A stretch of DNA of 64,000 nt from Talpa occidentalis (GCF_014898055.3 NW_023605194.1:98153258-98217257); one strand, 5' to 3'. Counted from the stretch's first letter, positions 36,391 to 48,742 are shown. The notes: generated from the sequence alone by a model not told the origin. Numbers and translations are program-made.

Positions 36391-37449
36391 AAAAGAAAAA
36401 AAAAATTCCTAAAGATATAGTCAAATGAGTTATGAACTAAAACGAGCATCAAGTATGATGAAAATGGAGAGGGGCTATACATAATAAAACTAACACAACA
36501 ATGAACTTGATTTTCAGTATTATGAGTCTAGGTGAACTTATTTCCATTTGTCTTGTGTAGGATTCAGAATTCAGACATTTTCAATTTGAAAATGCATGTC
36601 TTTCTTCAATTCTGGAAAATTCTCAGCTACTGTCTCCTCAAGTATGCTTCTTCACCACCATTTTATTTTTCTGGGTGCAGTAGCCATTCCTCAACCTTTC
36701 TTGCTGTTAGGTTCTGGCGTGTGACTGAATTCTTGGCAATAGAATAAAACCTCCCACAATCTTCTTTCTGCAAGCAAAATATGTCAAGACCCTAAAGAAC
36801 AACAGTCACAAGACAAAGAGGCTGTGTCTCTTTGTAGTGAAATATCCTCAACACCTGCACTGGGCCACCAGACAAAATAAACTTCCATTACATCACGCCA
36901 ATAGCTTTTGGATTATGTTTGTTACAGCAGTTACCATCACCTTTACTCGTAATCCCTGGGCTTCAGGTTAGTGATCAGCACAGGGCGGGGGCAACAGGGG
37001 AACTGCAAAGGGACCTCCCAAGATTACAAGAGACTGTGGTCAAAAGTGCAAAGCTAGTTCAGATTAGGAAAAAGATGGGGGTAGGAGGGAGGCAAAAAAT
37101 TGGATTGCAGTTGTTTTTCATTATTTGTGATGGATATGCAAACAGCTGGGAATCAGAAATGCTACAGAAACTAAGGAAAAGAAAACTTTGAGGAAATTTC
37201 TCTTTGAAAATAAAAATTTGACTCAAATATAAATGTAATAAACTACTTGACTTCTCAGTTGGGGAAGGAGAGGAAATATTGGGCAGAAAGAGCCTGGAGC
37301 TAAGGGTGAACACAGCTGACTTGGGGGAGACACCTTCACAAGAGACATCGTATAAAATCTATCAATTGCATCTGCCCAGAGACTCCCCTCTTCCTTGCTT
37401 TTAGGGGAAACAGGGAGGTGAAGAGAAAAGTGCAGGTTCTCCAGCTGGG
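36391..37449. other. Faint old relics and unassigned sequence
   Basis: 36560-36660 resembles reverse-strand L1M (AATTCTCAGCTACTGTCTCC). 36690-36940 ends in an old-repeat-like phrase (CAAAATAAACTTCCATTACA). 36940-37449 is unassigned. Confidence 0.35.
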
Positions 37450-37625
37450 CTAGCTGAGCTGGAATTTTGGCTCTCCCCCTCAGTGGAGCATGACTTTAGG
37501 CAAGTTATTCAATCTTGGGGCCTCATCTAAAAATGGAGAAATAATACCTGTATCACTGAGAGGATTAAATACATACAAATCCTTCGAACATTGCCTGGAG
37601 CATTGTAAATAACCAAATGTTGGCT
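37450..37625 (+). repeat. MIR relic
   Basis: TGACTTTAGGCAAGTTATTC, then CCTCATCTAAAAATGGAGAA and GAGAGGATTAAATACATACA follow the MIR core order. Confidence 0.75.
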
Positions 37626-37879
37626 TTTCTGACTGCTCTCTATAATGTTCTCCTGATGCCCTGTGGGGAGCTACTCTTAAGCCAAGTGAACTGGAATAGA
37701 CCAGAACTTGCCCTCTTCCACCATCTGTAAGACCTGCGACTGGTAGATCAAAACACCAATTCATTTAGCCATAATAATTAGTTCCTAGGATGTGGAGAAT
37801 CTGTTAGGAAACATTATTCATGGGAAATGTGAAATTATACAACTCTGTACACAGTTTGACAGTCTTTAAATACTAAACA

Positions 37880-38490
37880 TGCCATGACCATATGGTCAAT
37901 CGATCGTACTCTTGGGCTTTTTCCCCAGAGAAATGAAAACTTATTTTCACATAAAAATTTGTACATGAATGTTTATAGCCATTTTATTCGTAATATCACC
38001 AAACTGGAAAAAACCCAGAAGCCCTTTAGTGGGTAGATAGTTAACATGTAGCATATCCAAATAGACTAGTATTTAACAATAACAACAAATTATTGATTCA
38101 AGCAACAAATGGGATGACTCCAGGGAAATTGGTTGAGTGAAAAAGCCAATTACCACAGATTATATACAGTATGATTCTATTTTATAGCATTATTGAAATG
38201 GCATTTCTAGAGATGGTGAGCAGATTTAGGGTTGCTAGGACTGAAAGGGGGTGGTTAGAGGCAGGAAGGAAATAAGTGTGGCTATAAAAGGGCAACTTAA
38301 GGGGTACTTGCTAGTGAAAATATTCTGAGTGCGTTAAAGTTCATACTCTAACAGTGATATTGTTCTATAGTTTCGCAAGATGTTATCTCTGGAGAAAATT
38401 GGGTGAAAGTTCCCAGGATCTTTTTTGCATTATTTCTTACAATTGCATGTAAATTTATAATAATCTCAATATAAGAAGTGTAATAGAAAG
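37880..38490 (+). repeat. Old L1M 3'-end relic
   Basis: Follows the L1M ORF2/3'-UTR order: TTTATAGCCATTTTATTCGT, AACTGGAAAAAACCCAGAAG, GTATGATTCTATTTTATAGC, GGGTTGCTAGGACTGAAAGG, and ends near TAATCTCAATATAAG. Confidence 0.75.
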
Positions 38491-38659
38491 TGGAACAGTA
38501 CTCCAGATGATTTTAATACGTAGACAAGGATGAAATAACTGATCCATTTCCTCTGCATTCATAGATCTTTCAATGTAATCTCTATCCTGCTCCGAGTGCG
38601 TAGCCCATCTTGTGAATCACTCTAATAATTTCCTAGCCTTCCATGTCCTTATATTTCTT

Positions 38660-38757
38660 TTTTTTTAATTATTATTCAGTATTTTTTTTTAATTTTAAAA
38701 TTTTTTTAATTAAAATTTTATTTTTATGTTCCCCATACAATTACAACCCCCTTATTT
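38660..38757 (-). mobile_element. Very short young L1 3' end
   Basis: Only ~98 bp, minus orientation: an A-rich tail at left and the L1 3'-terminal sequence (reverse of TTGTAATTGTATGGGGAACA) at right. 18-bp perfect TSD, CATGTCCTTATATTTCTT (38642-38659 and 38758-38775). Same 3' end as the L1 at 23686. Confidence 0.9.
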
Positions 38758-38869
38758 CATGTCCTTATATTTCTTAATCAGCATTCTGATAGCTGTTTTT
38801 TAAATCCAATCTGATAGTCTTTGAATTACAATGAGAGAAGTTTGTTAGCAACTTAATTAATGGCTATAT

Positions 38870-40860
38870 GGAGTAAAAGGTATTTTCTTTGTTTCTATAT
38901 TTTCTTCTTTTTTCTCTACTTTTATCTTGGATTAGTCAATTGTATTATTTTATTTTTCCCTCCATTAACTTAACTGTATATTCTTTTCCTATTTAAACTA
39001 GAGGTTATAATATGTATCCTTGACTTAATAGAGCCTCATACATTAATGCTTTATCACTTCTCTGCATTAGAGGTTCTTAGAACTCCAGTTCTATGTGATG
39101 ATTAATTTTATATGTTAACTTGACAGTGCCATAGGATGTCCAGCCATGTGGCCACATATATTCTGGGTGTGTCTGTGAGGGTATTTCCTAATGTGGGGTC
39201 TTCATCCTGTCAACTGAGGACCCAAGTAGAACAAAAATGCTGAGTAAAAGGGGCTCATCCTGCCTGTTTTTCTTATCTCTAGACTCAAGTTGAAACATCT
39301 ACTTTTCTTGCATCTCAGGACATCTGGCTTTTGAACTAGAACTTGTACTATTAACTCTGCTAGCTCTGTAACTTGCAGATGGCAGATTGCAGGATTGAGC
39401 CTCTATAATCACATAAGCCAAAGAATAAATCTCACACAGACACACATTCCATTGGAATTGGCCTTGTTTCTCTGGCTAAGCCTAAAATGCTCTATTTATG
39501 ACTATCTCAACTTTAGATATCATGTTTTTATCTACATATGTTTAAATTCCACAGGGAATTATTATCATTATTCTATCATATATACTTACCTATTTTTTAT
39601 TATACTTCCTACCTAGAAAGCATTACTTTTACTTTCTGTACAGCTCTGCTAGTGACAAATTCTCTCTCTCTCTCTCTCTTTTTTTTTTTTTGCTCATCTG
39701 AAATGACAGTTACATTTTTTAAATGTATTTTTACCGCATACATAATTCTACCTATGCAAAGATTTTTCTTCCACTCTTTTAGATGTTGCTTCCTTGTCCC
39801 CTGACTTGAATTGTGTTGAAAAATCACCTTCTCCTTTCAGTTTATGTGTCATTTTACCCATCTCCTTTTAAGATTTTTTTGAGGGTTTCTTTAACTCACA
39901 CCTCTTGAGTTTATTGCATTCATCAAATCTCTTATTTGAGTCTTTCATCATTTGGGAATATCTCAACGAATACATCTTCACATATGCTTCTGCCCTATTC
40001 TCTTACCCCTCTCCATCTGGATTTCCAGTTACGTGTTAGATATTTTCTCCATGTCCCATAAGTCTCTCATATCCTGTTTTCTAGTTTCCATCCTTTGGCA
40101 TTTCTCAAGGTTTCAGTCTATTTTCCACTGATCTATCTTCCATGTCTTTACCTCTCTCATTAGGTATATCTAATCTGCTTTTAAACCCAAATCTGATTTT
40201 CAGCTTTTTACTAGCTAAAAATACTAGCTATAGTATTTTTACATTCCAGATTCTTTGATAGATTTCAGTTGTCTGGTGTAGTTTTCCACCTTGTCATCTT
40301 TTCTTTGAATATACTAACCACCATCAATAGAATGATTAGTACTTGATTATTCCTATGTTTGGATTATCTTTAGGTATATATCTATTGTTTTTTTTTTTCC
40401 TCTTGGCCTTCAGATATATTGTCCTGTGTCTTGGCATGCTGAGCTTGAGAGCAGGGTATTATATATGAAAAATGACAGAGACTATGGTTGGCATTATCGT
40501 ATCTCAGGTAGAATTTGCTTTTATCCTGCAGGCAGGTAAGAAAAGGGACGACCACCTTAACCTAATCAGGGATTAAGATTATTCAATGTGATTTTCAGTC
40601 TTTGAGAGGGCCTTGTCTGTTCCTAGCTGGCACTTGACTCTAGGGCATAACCTCAGTCTTCACAGACCCTGAGTGTTCAGTGATTTTATCTTTAGAAGGA
40701 GACCCCTGGCTCTCCCCTGACCCCCCTCCACAATGGCCTCTCAAGTATGATCCTTCCCTTGGATCTGCCCTCTCTGAACATTTTGTTTTGTGAACTTTTC
40801 TGCCTTTTTCCCTCACACATCCTGCATGAAAAGCTCTCACTTAGGTAGTTGCTAGATTAA
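38870..40860 (-). repeat. Old L1M 5'-region relic, interrupted
   Basis: 39440-40480 reads like the reverse strand of old L1M: ACTTTCTGTACAGCTCTGCT, TTTTTGAGGGTTTCTTTAAC, CTCTCCATCTGGATTTCCAG, CCCATAAGTCTCTCATATCC, GAATATACTAACCACCATCA. It includes a (TC)n run at 39661-39680. 40480-40860 may continue it. 39085-39440 is a different repeat set into it. Confidence 0.5.
39085..39440 (+). repeat. Ancient mammalian LTR-like repeat
   Basis: Begins GATTAATTTTATATGTTAAC and continues with TCTGGGTGTGTCTGTGAGGG and, near the end, CATAAGCCAAAGAATAAATC. Same family as 16695-17538, opposite strand. Confidence 0.6.
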
Positions 40861-42242
40861 ATGAAAAGCCAGTATTTCAACAGATGAATACAACTCTTAA
40901 TACATTTCATTTTACTAGTGATCATTGATCTTTCAGTAGACAGACCTGTGTTTCTCCTTCTCCTTTGCTCTGGGTTGTTGTGCCTGACATCATGCTGCTG
41001 GGCTGGATTTCTTCTAACTCAGGCGTTTCATAGCTCCTAAGGCCAACGGCACACACCAAAGGGCAGGTTCCTTGTGATGGATAAGTTTGGAAGGAACATT
41101 AAATTGTGAGCCTCAGCAAATAGCTTCACATTTTTCCTAAGGTTTTAAAAGACTTTGGTGAATACTTTTTATTTGATAAAATTGTGAACATAACTGAAAA
41201 TGGAGAATGAGAGGAGTTTGGCTCAACTGTGCTTGTTCAAGAGTAGCTTCCGATTTCTAAGGCAAAAGTGACATGTGGGTTGATAGATTGTAAATAATAT
41301 TCTTGAAAAACCCTGAAGTAGCCCACAAAGTAGAGTTAGTATAGTCATATTTCAGGCCATACAGAAACTGACATTCCAACTCTCCATGGGTCCAAAAGTG
41401 TCAGCTTTCCCTCCAATATTAAAGCCATTTCTTCAGATGACAAGCAAACTATTTGTTTTCTATTTAGAGGTTATACTGCCTTTAAGAAAAATATGTATTT
41501 AAGTACTAAATCACATCAATGCTATAAGAAGTAAATGGAATGGAGATCTACTAGGGGGAGTGGGTGACACCTCCCATGTACATGTGTGGTCAGCACCTGT
41601 TCACCGAGGGGCACTTGACCATCTCCAGCAACCCTGATTTCCTTCCTCTTGAATCTGCACAATTAAGTTCTTCTAAGTTAAATGTGCATATTAAGCAATT
41701 TTGCTACAAAGACTATGGGAGTTGTTATAGGTAATCTTCGCTGCGATCTGAGCCAGCAAGGGACACTACAGAACCCATCTCCACACCCCCAGCCTCAATC
41801 CCTGGCATGTCGTGAGCCAGACTTCATGATCAGGAGACTGCTGGGAAGGAGGAAGGAACATGTGGCCATTGTAGAAAGGCGAGAAGGAACAGAAGACATG
41901 AGGCTGGCTGCTCTTTGTTTTTGCTCTTTGAGGCTTTAGCACTTTGGATCTGGCTCACTTCAGAGACAATAGCAGCCATCATCTTGACCCTTGGTGGATT
42001 CAGCTTGTGTGGTTCATTCTCACCTTGGTACTTTCTTTGTCTGCCAGCCTTTTGGAGTCTGTCAAACCTTACTACTGGGAGGTGCATAGGATTCTTTCTC
42101 CTGCCAGTTCTGCTCTTAGAACTTGGCTAAACTGGAGTCCATGAGGGAATGGTTGATTTTGGAGTGTGACAGGGAGTTCATATTTTGAAAACCTTCTCTC
42201 CCCTATGCCTCTTCTTTATTGCCTTTGAATCTAACACTGATT
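40861..42242. other. Unassigned sequence
   Basis: No gene or repeat family recognised. 41682-42144 holds several overlapping short ORFs on both strands, without motifs. Confidence 0.35.
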
Positions 42243-42254
42243 AAAAATCTTTGC

Positions 42255-42977
42255 TGGGCCTCCCCAGTGGCGCAGCGGTTGTGCACTTGTAGGGTAAAGA
42301 AAATGTCAGGCTTTTCTGCCCTTCCGCCATCAGGATAGATGATGGATCCTTGTCCTGAATGCATGCCTGATGGCGGGCACCTGGAATAGGGTGTGGGCAT
42401 AGGTAGATGGGATTCAGCTGAGCTAAGACTGTGCTTTTTAAGGGCGGCGTCACAGGGACGCCAGCAGCAGCAGTAAAAGCCGAAGCCAAAGCCGAAAGAG
42501 AAGCCGAGAAGCAGCAGAACCAACGCCAGAGAGCCCAGATAGAGTAAAGACTTGCTGGGGGCTGGGAGGCCTGCCAGCCTCCCAGCCCCCCAGCCAGCAC
42601 CCCTGCCTGCCATATGCCTGGTGAACCCCAATAAAAGACCTGCAAAAAACCACTGAGGACTCTGACTCCTCCTTTACCCGGTCTGCATGGGATCAGAAAA
42701 CCTGCACTGTGTCCTGTCCTGCCTCTACAGCACTGGGCTGTGAAGCTGCCCGCAGCCTCTGCAGCACTGGTTCGATCCCCGGCTGCTCCCCGGCCACCGG
42801 AGGAGGGTCCCACATGGCACACAGACCTCTCCTGCCGCCCGCTGCTCCCCTCAGCAGTGTACTTCGGTCCTTCTGCCTGTTCTGCTCCCTGCTCTGGCTC
42901 TGGTAAATTCTCTCACCCTCCCGTGCTTCTGACTGTACCCAGTGCTTGTATAAATAAATAAATAAATCTTTAAAAAA
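42255..42977 (+). mobile_element. tRNA-derived SINE, type A, split by an LTR
   Basis: Head 42255-42287, then LTR-2, then the rest of the SINE from 42730 to the AAATAAATAAATAAATC tail. 12-bp perfect TSD for the SINE, AAAAATCTTTGC (42243-42254 and 42978-42989). The A box is upstream of the LTR and the B box (GGTTCGATCCCCGG) downstream, so the pol III promoter is disrupted. Confidence 0.9.
42288..42729 (+). repeat. Solo LTR, family LTR-2, copy 4, inside a SINE
   Basis: 442 bp from TGTAGGGTAAAG to CCTCTACA with a perfect 5-bp TSD, GCACT (42283-42287 and 42730-42734), which is SINE sequence. AATAAA at 42630-42635; the TATA box has decayed to TTTTTAAGG. The R-region tract is GCAGCAGCAG followed by GAAGCC-like hexamers (42463-42516). 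Confidence 0.95.
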
Positions 42978-43113
42978 AAAAATCTTTGCATACCCAAGAA
43001 TCTGATGATGTTACCTTTGTGTGCATGGGTGGCACCAACCCTAGAATGGGTAACACAGGCTTTTCAAGTTGGGGTACTGGGTACCCCTTGGTTTCACCAG
43101 GTATCACTTTTGA

Positions 43114-43180
43114 TTCCCTGACCAGGAATCAAATCAAGTCACAAGAGAGCACTGAATCCTAACCACTAGATCACCTGGGA
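43114..43180 (-). pseudogene. tRNA-Glu (CTC) pseudogene
   Basis: The minus strand starts TCCCAGGTGATCTAGTGGTT and ends GATTCCTGGTCAGGGAA. This matches tRNA-Glu in the D arm, anticodon loop (CTC kept) and 3' acceptor. It is 67 nt rather than 72, with about 5 nt lost around the anticodon stem and variable region, and the T-arm B box has decayed. It is unrelated to the local SINE head. Confidence 0.85.
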
Positions 43181-45040
43181 CTTGAGTTAACCCACAAATT
43201 AAGTTAATCAGGACTAACATTACTTTGTCACTGTTTTTGCGAGAGGTAGGGAAACTTAGACTCTAACATAATAATCCTAAGAAAAGATAAAAAGGGAATA
43301 GTATATTTTGTGCTTCTATTAATATGATACAACTAAAAATACAATCACACTTGTATTCTTGGATTGTTTATAAGGCTTTTACAAATAAGGAGCTAGAGGA
43401 CCTAAGAGGAAATCCAGTTCATCCATGTGGACCTGCTCTTTTAACCTAAGATTGACCAGCTCCCAAACCCACATTTCCCATAAACTGGAAAGCTGTGAAA
43501 TGCCTTAATGTAGGGCTCCTGATTGTCATTAAGATTCTATTTTGCTTTGCCCTCCATTTGGGCTTAAATAAGCAAAGTAATAAACTGCAATTATGAAGAC
43601 ATTACCTGCTGGCTGTGAATGTAATACATTATTAAAAGTGAATGTATAATGATATGAAATATTTTATATTTCTATATATTTGTACTTCATGGATATAGAA
43701 TATAATGATGTATATTATATAAATAGATGTATTTATAAATTTTTATGTGTAATATATATTATTTATATATACATTTAATTTATATGCGTGTAGATACCCA
43801 TGTATTTATTAAACCATGACATAGGTATCACTTTTGTGAAACATTCTTTACTAGAAGAAATTAGAAGGTAACTTGCCACTCTTGTTACACTTCAGACAAG
43901 GACAGGTGGAATGTGAATTGGAATTACAATCTTGATTGATTTCTAGGTAGTTCTGTTGAGAGGAGCTGTTACTCTGAACACTGATCAACAGTTTTACAAT
44001 CAATAGCGAAGGAAACAGTTTTACAATCAATAGCGAAGGAAACAAACCACTAGGAAGAAGTCGTCCTGCCCAGGGTCATCACCTTCCCACTGCCTGAGTG
44101 GAGCATAGTTGAAGCAAATAATTATTGACAAGTTCATATCTAAACGTGACAGTTCTGTTTACACAGTAAGTGTGTAAATGGAAGTAATTAAGCTTCATCG
44201 GAAGCTATCCAGAGTGTCACTTTATAGTTTTTTCATGCTGACTGACTTGGACGGGTTTGATTACGATTTGCCCAGCTTCACCTACAATAGTATCCATTGT
44301 AGGAAATGGAATTTGAAAGCAGCAATGAGAACCAAAAGCATCTACAAGAAATATTAGTACAAAGAACAAAAGAAGAAACGTATATCCACTCACTGATCCC
44401 TTGTGGGAACACATCCATGGATTCCCACATTCTGAGACATCAGCATCATTTCCAGGAAACCATTCCTGGGGGATTATGGTTGCTGGATCTATTTTGACAT
44501 CATCATTTCACAATAAGACATATTTAAAGAAAGACTTCGAAGGCCTTGTGGGATAATGACAAACCCACCAGCAGTGTAAATGCGCACACTCAAGGTCAGG
44601 TGATCATGAAATGAATCAAATGTAAAATGTGTGACTCAGGTAAAGTTGATAAGGACTGACATACTCCTCTCATCCCTTCCTGTTTAATTATTCACTGCTT
44701 CACTGTGTTGACTACACACAGGTAACTTATGGTACAGCTGACTCTATCATACTATGGCTATGTTACATGTAAAAAATTGGACAATAGGACTGCTGCATTT
44801 CTTTTTATTCTCATGAAATTCCACATTTTATCATGTCTCTGGGTTTTTGCACACATATGACGAAACCTAAGCACACCACATGTTCTAAGTGTGCTACACT
44901 ATGATCATAACATGAGAGTTACCAACTAAACATCAACCCAGTCAATCCTAAATCTGAAATTTTAGTAAGAAATGAAACATGGCAAGAAGAAAAGCTCGCT
45001 TAAATCTAAACTGTTAACTATTGAGACTTTAAGAAAAGTC
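43181..45040. other. AT-rich unassigned sequence
   Basis: 43620-43800 is very AT-rich (TATAT runs). A perfect 27-bp tandem duplication lies at 43987-44040. No gene recognised. Confidence 0.4.
43987..44040 (+). repeat. Perfect 27-bp tandem duplication
   Basis: Two identical 27-bp units (43987-44013 and 44014-44040), each starting AACAGTTTTACAATC, followed by three bases of a third unit. Confidence 0.95.
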
Positions 45041-45044
45041 TCAT

Positions 45045-45175
45045 TTGCAGACAAGGACAATGTGCACAGAGAGGTTGAATGAGTTGCCCCAAGTCACACA
45101 AACTTGAGAACAGAAATAGGGGCAGGACCTGACTGCTACTTATCTACTTTCTCCAGTATATTATGATCTAGGGCT
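45045..45175 (-). repeat. MIR relic
   Basis: GAGAGGTTGAATGAGTTGCC followed by CCAAGTCACACAAACTTGAG follows the MIR core in minus orientation. Confidence 0.7.
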
Positions 45176-46938
45176 AGATCCAGATGATTTTTCCTTTGCT
45201 AAAGGGGCTTTGTGACATAATGTTGGGGGGTAGGATGTGCAGTCTGAGAGAGTAGAGGATTATTTAATATATCCCCATTCAACAGCCTCAGGCCTGCCAG
45301 AATAAAGTGTCAAACTTCATCCCCTGACATCCAGACACCACCCTGGTCAGAGAGAACAATGCATGTGCAGTCTGTGGTTTGAACTCTGCCCCTGGAGTCC
45401 TGAGAAAGGGGCAGCTGGGAAGGGATAGAGTTGAGAAGCCATTTTGGGAGCCTTGATAGGAATTGATGCTCTTTTTGTTGTGGTAGCTGCTGAGAACAGC
45501 AGCCAGTTCTCTGACCGGACAGGTGGCATGTTTTCACGGCCCCTGCTCCAGGGCCAGGGGAGAACCTAACATCAGCAACAGCAGGTTTTACCCACCCTGC
45601 TGTCCCATTGGGCCAGGACTTGGTAAGACTCCCCCGCCAGGGTTCTGCAGACCAAGGCTTCCGATGCAGCGGACTTTGCCTCACCCTGCAGGCTCTTCTA
45701 AAGGCAGCTCCACTTCACCCTCTGGTCCTTTTCCCTCCCTTCCCCCCACCTTGTACTGCTCCCTCTCCTTCTACCCTCATTTGAATAAATCTTGTTTTCT
45801 TCCCTTCACCAAAGCCCCTTTTGTTTGCATTTATGGCAGTTGGTGGCCAAATCCAGAACTAGTGAGAGAGGTTCAAACACAATGACAGTTTGTAGATCCT
45901 TTGCACAGTAACAGGAGGATGTAGAACTCCACAGCCCACTTCTGCCAAAATATGAGTTTGTGGACACAGTTGCATCTCTGGGCTTAGGGTAAGACTGGTA
46001 AATCCCATCATTCCTTGTCAAGAACCCACTAGCAGTTTCAGGAAGTGTGCTAATGCAAGTAAGAAAGGAAAATCACCCTGCAGAGGTAAGCTTTAAATGT
46101 GAAGCAGCACCACCTTCAGGGAGCCCCCAAGAGCTCCACAGTTGCTATTTCCCAGTGGGAATTCTACCCTCCAGCCATCACCAAGGCTACCACTGCAGAG
46201 CGGGGCAAGCATGACTGCTTTTTTCCAGCCCTCGAAGTTACACTGTGTTTTCCTTTGGGGGCTATCAAGTGACAGAATGATCTGAAAATACTTCTCTGCA
46301 AACTTCACTCCACAAGTGAGACTCTACAGAAAAACATGTCAGCAAATGCCTGAGGATATGGTTCTTTGGAAGTTTCTTAAGTGCCCTCTGGATTTAGACT
46401 GAGTGGATTTCATGAACCTTTGACAGATTGTCAAGTCAAGATAGGGGGTCAAGTCTAAATTCAGAACTTGCTATTTGACTTTTTAAAGCACTCACATAGC
46501 AACAAAGGTTTCCCTTCTGTTAAAACAATTAGGGACAGGAATTAAATGTTTCAATCCAATTTTACATATCAAATTCAGTCCTAATTCCAGCTCTTCATCA
46601 GAAGGAACCATCTTTAGCCTACAAATATATTTCATTTCAGCTCCTTTGGTTCAAGAGCCATAAGGGAATTAACAAAAACCCTGGTTATAAAAAGAGCAAG
46701 TGATTGAGCTAAATTCCCACAGTCCTGGCAGGTTTAGATCCATGTCTCTTGAATCAATGTCTTAAAAGGTCATGGTACATTTGATGCCTTTGAATTGGCT
46801 TTTACAGACATATTCTTACATATACAGAGGGCATTACAAAGAAAGAAATACTCTATTACTAATTAGAACTTTGGACCCAAACTCTAAGGTCATCTTGGGT
46901 TCAAAGAACTGGACCTAAGCAATTGATGGAGTCTATGT
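45176..46938. other. Unassigned sequence with a possible LTR relic
   Basis: 45330-45910 is GC-richer and has AATAAA at 45785-45790 followed by T/C-rich sequence, the layout of an old LTR. I found no matching ends or TSD, so this stays tentative. ORFs of 120 and 124 codons here on opposite strands overlap each other and have no motif. Confidence 0.3.
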
Positions 46939-48384
46939 CTGTGGTCCTCAAACTTTTTGTTCTTGTGACTGCTTTATAGTCTTAAAATTGATGAATGGCT
47001 TCAAAAAGGTGTTGTCTATGTGATCTCTATTTATGTATATTTATCTACTAAACATTGTGACTGAGAAAATTTTAGAATAATTATTACCCTTTAAAAAATT
47101 AAAATAGGTCCTCCCCTGGTGGGGCAGTGGCTGAGCGCTGGGCTGCGAGGCTGCCCGCAGCCTCTGCAGCGCTGGTTCGTTCCCCGGCTGCCGGCAAGGG
47201 TCCCACAAAAAAAAAAAAAAAAAAAAAATTAAAATAAGCCTATCACATATTAACAAATAACATTTTTTATGAAAAATGACTATAGTTTCTAAAATAATCA
47301 ATGAGAACAGTGGCACTGATTTACATTTGTGTAAGTCTCTTGATATCTAGCTGAAAGGAAGCTTCTTTCTCGTATTTGCTTCTGCGTTCAATTTGTTGCA
47401 ATCTGTTGTTTTAGTTAAACTATATGAAGAAATATGTTTACTTGGAAATGGAAGGAATATTTTAGCAGTCTTTAGATAGTTGTGGGTATTTTCTTAACAC
47501 TCATAAAAATTTAATAAATATATTTTCCTTTAAAAGCTTAATCTCTGAAATTTTGTCAATAGACTTTTTTTTATTGATGTGGCCTAAAATAATTTTATAA
47601 TAATCATGCAGTGGTCATTTGGAAACTATTTATTGACTAATTTATGCACATTTTTCAAATGTTAACACATTTTATAATATCAATATTGTAGTATCACATA
47701 AAAATCACAGTCATTAATATCCTCCCTGCTCTCATTAGACATGCCTTTAAGGTTTAGAACACTATCAAGTGATGAGTGCAAGCTTTTCAAAATTCTAATT
47801 TTCTAATGTCTAATAATCTCTTGTGAGTTTGAATTTTATCATTGATGACAAATTCAGTCAGTAATTCTCCTTGAAGTGATCCAGATGACATTCGTTTTCA
47901 AGAAAATGTAAATACCCAAGTCTGAGTAACCAGTTCATCAATCTTTCAAGTAAAAGGTACAGTTCATTATTCAAAGATTCACACAAGAGCTTTTCCTCAA
48001 TAAAATTATCACTCTCAGTATTTGGCAGATGTGCTTATGCATAGTTGCCATTTCATCTCACAAGCTATTGTAAAGATGCATATTCAAGGGTCAAGATCTA
48101 GTAAAATTAACAATTACCACTGCATGGAGGACATTCTCAATTGCAATTGGCTTTTCTTTCCTGAGAGTATATGTAGTGAAGATTTGGACTGTGGCACAGT
48201 TTGGTTCCACCACTTTTTTTTGGCTAAAGCATGAGAATTTTACCCCTCATTGCTTCTCTACCATCAGTGCAAAGGTCAACACTTTGAAAAAAAAAAATAA
48301 TGTTTTGGTATTAGAATGAGAATAGTTTTGACTTCAAGAATTTGGAGGATGGCCAGGTTTCTGTGGACTACTCTGCAAGACTAC
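46939..48384 (-). repeat. hAT-Charlie (Charlie1-like) transposon relic
   Basis: The left end, CTGTGGTCCTCAAACTTTTT, is a decayed Charlie terminal inverted repeat. The body follows remembered Charlie1 text (CTCTTGATATCTAGCTGAAA, GTTGCAATCTGTTGTTTTAG) and the right end has AGAATAGTTTTGACTTCAAG and CTGTGGACTACTCTGC. Reverse-strand fragments resemble hAT transposase coding, but stops and frameshifts are frequent. An ancient relic of ~1.3 kb without the SINE at 47107. Confidence 0.75.
47107..47222 (+). mobile_element. Short tRNA-only SINE (monomer form)
   Basis: tRNA-like head ending in GGGTCCCAC, then a pure A-run of about 22. B box GGTTCGTTCCCCGG. 14-bp perfect TSD, AAAAAATTAAAATA (47093-47106 and 47223-47236). 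Inserted in the Charlie relic. Confidence 0.9.
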
Positions 48385-48742
48385 ATAATGGCAGGGGTCA
48401 GGGCTGCCCAGGCCTCCCCAATATCTGTTTCACCTTGATTCCCATGGGCCTTGTGTGGAGAAAGTGAAATTTTCCTCCACAAGGAAAAATTATCTAAGTT
48501 GTCCTGTTACTGAGCCAATATAAAACACATTTCAAAAAAAGCAATAGCAATCAAAAAGGACAAATTCTGAAAGTCAAAAGAGAGAGCTGTACAGGGAAAA
48601 GAACACTTAACCTCTTTGCTCCTGTCAAGAAAAGACCCACTACTGGGCTTGGTATTCCCAAATCCCTCCTGGTTATGTAGTAAGGGAGAGAGAACTCTTG
48701 AGTCCCCTTTTCAGAAGCTACTTAGCCCATAAGTCATATTCC
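48385..48742. other. Unassigned sequence
   Basis: Nothing recognised. Confidence 0.3.

Noticed and set aside
42241..42822. 193-codon minus-strand ORF
   Set aside because: It crosses both LTR/SINE junctions and is made of low-complexity LTR and SINE antisense.
45310..45885. Overlapping ORFs of 124 (minus) and 120 (plus) codons
   Set aside because: GC-richer relic, possibly an old LTR; the two frames are mutual shadows and lack motifs.
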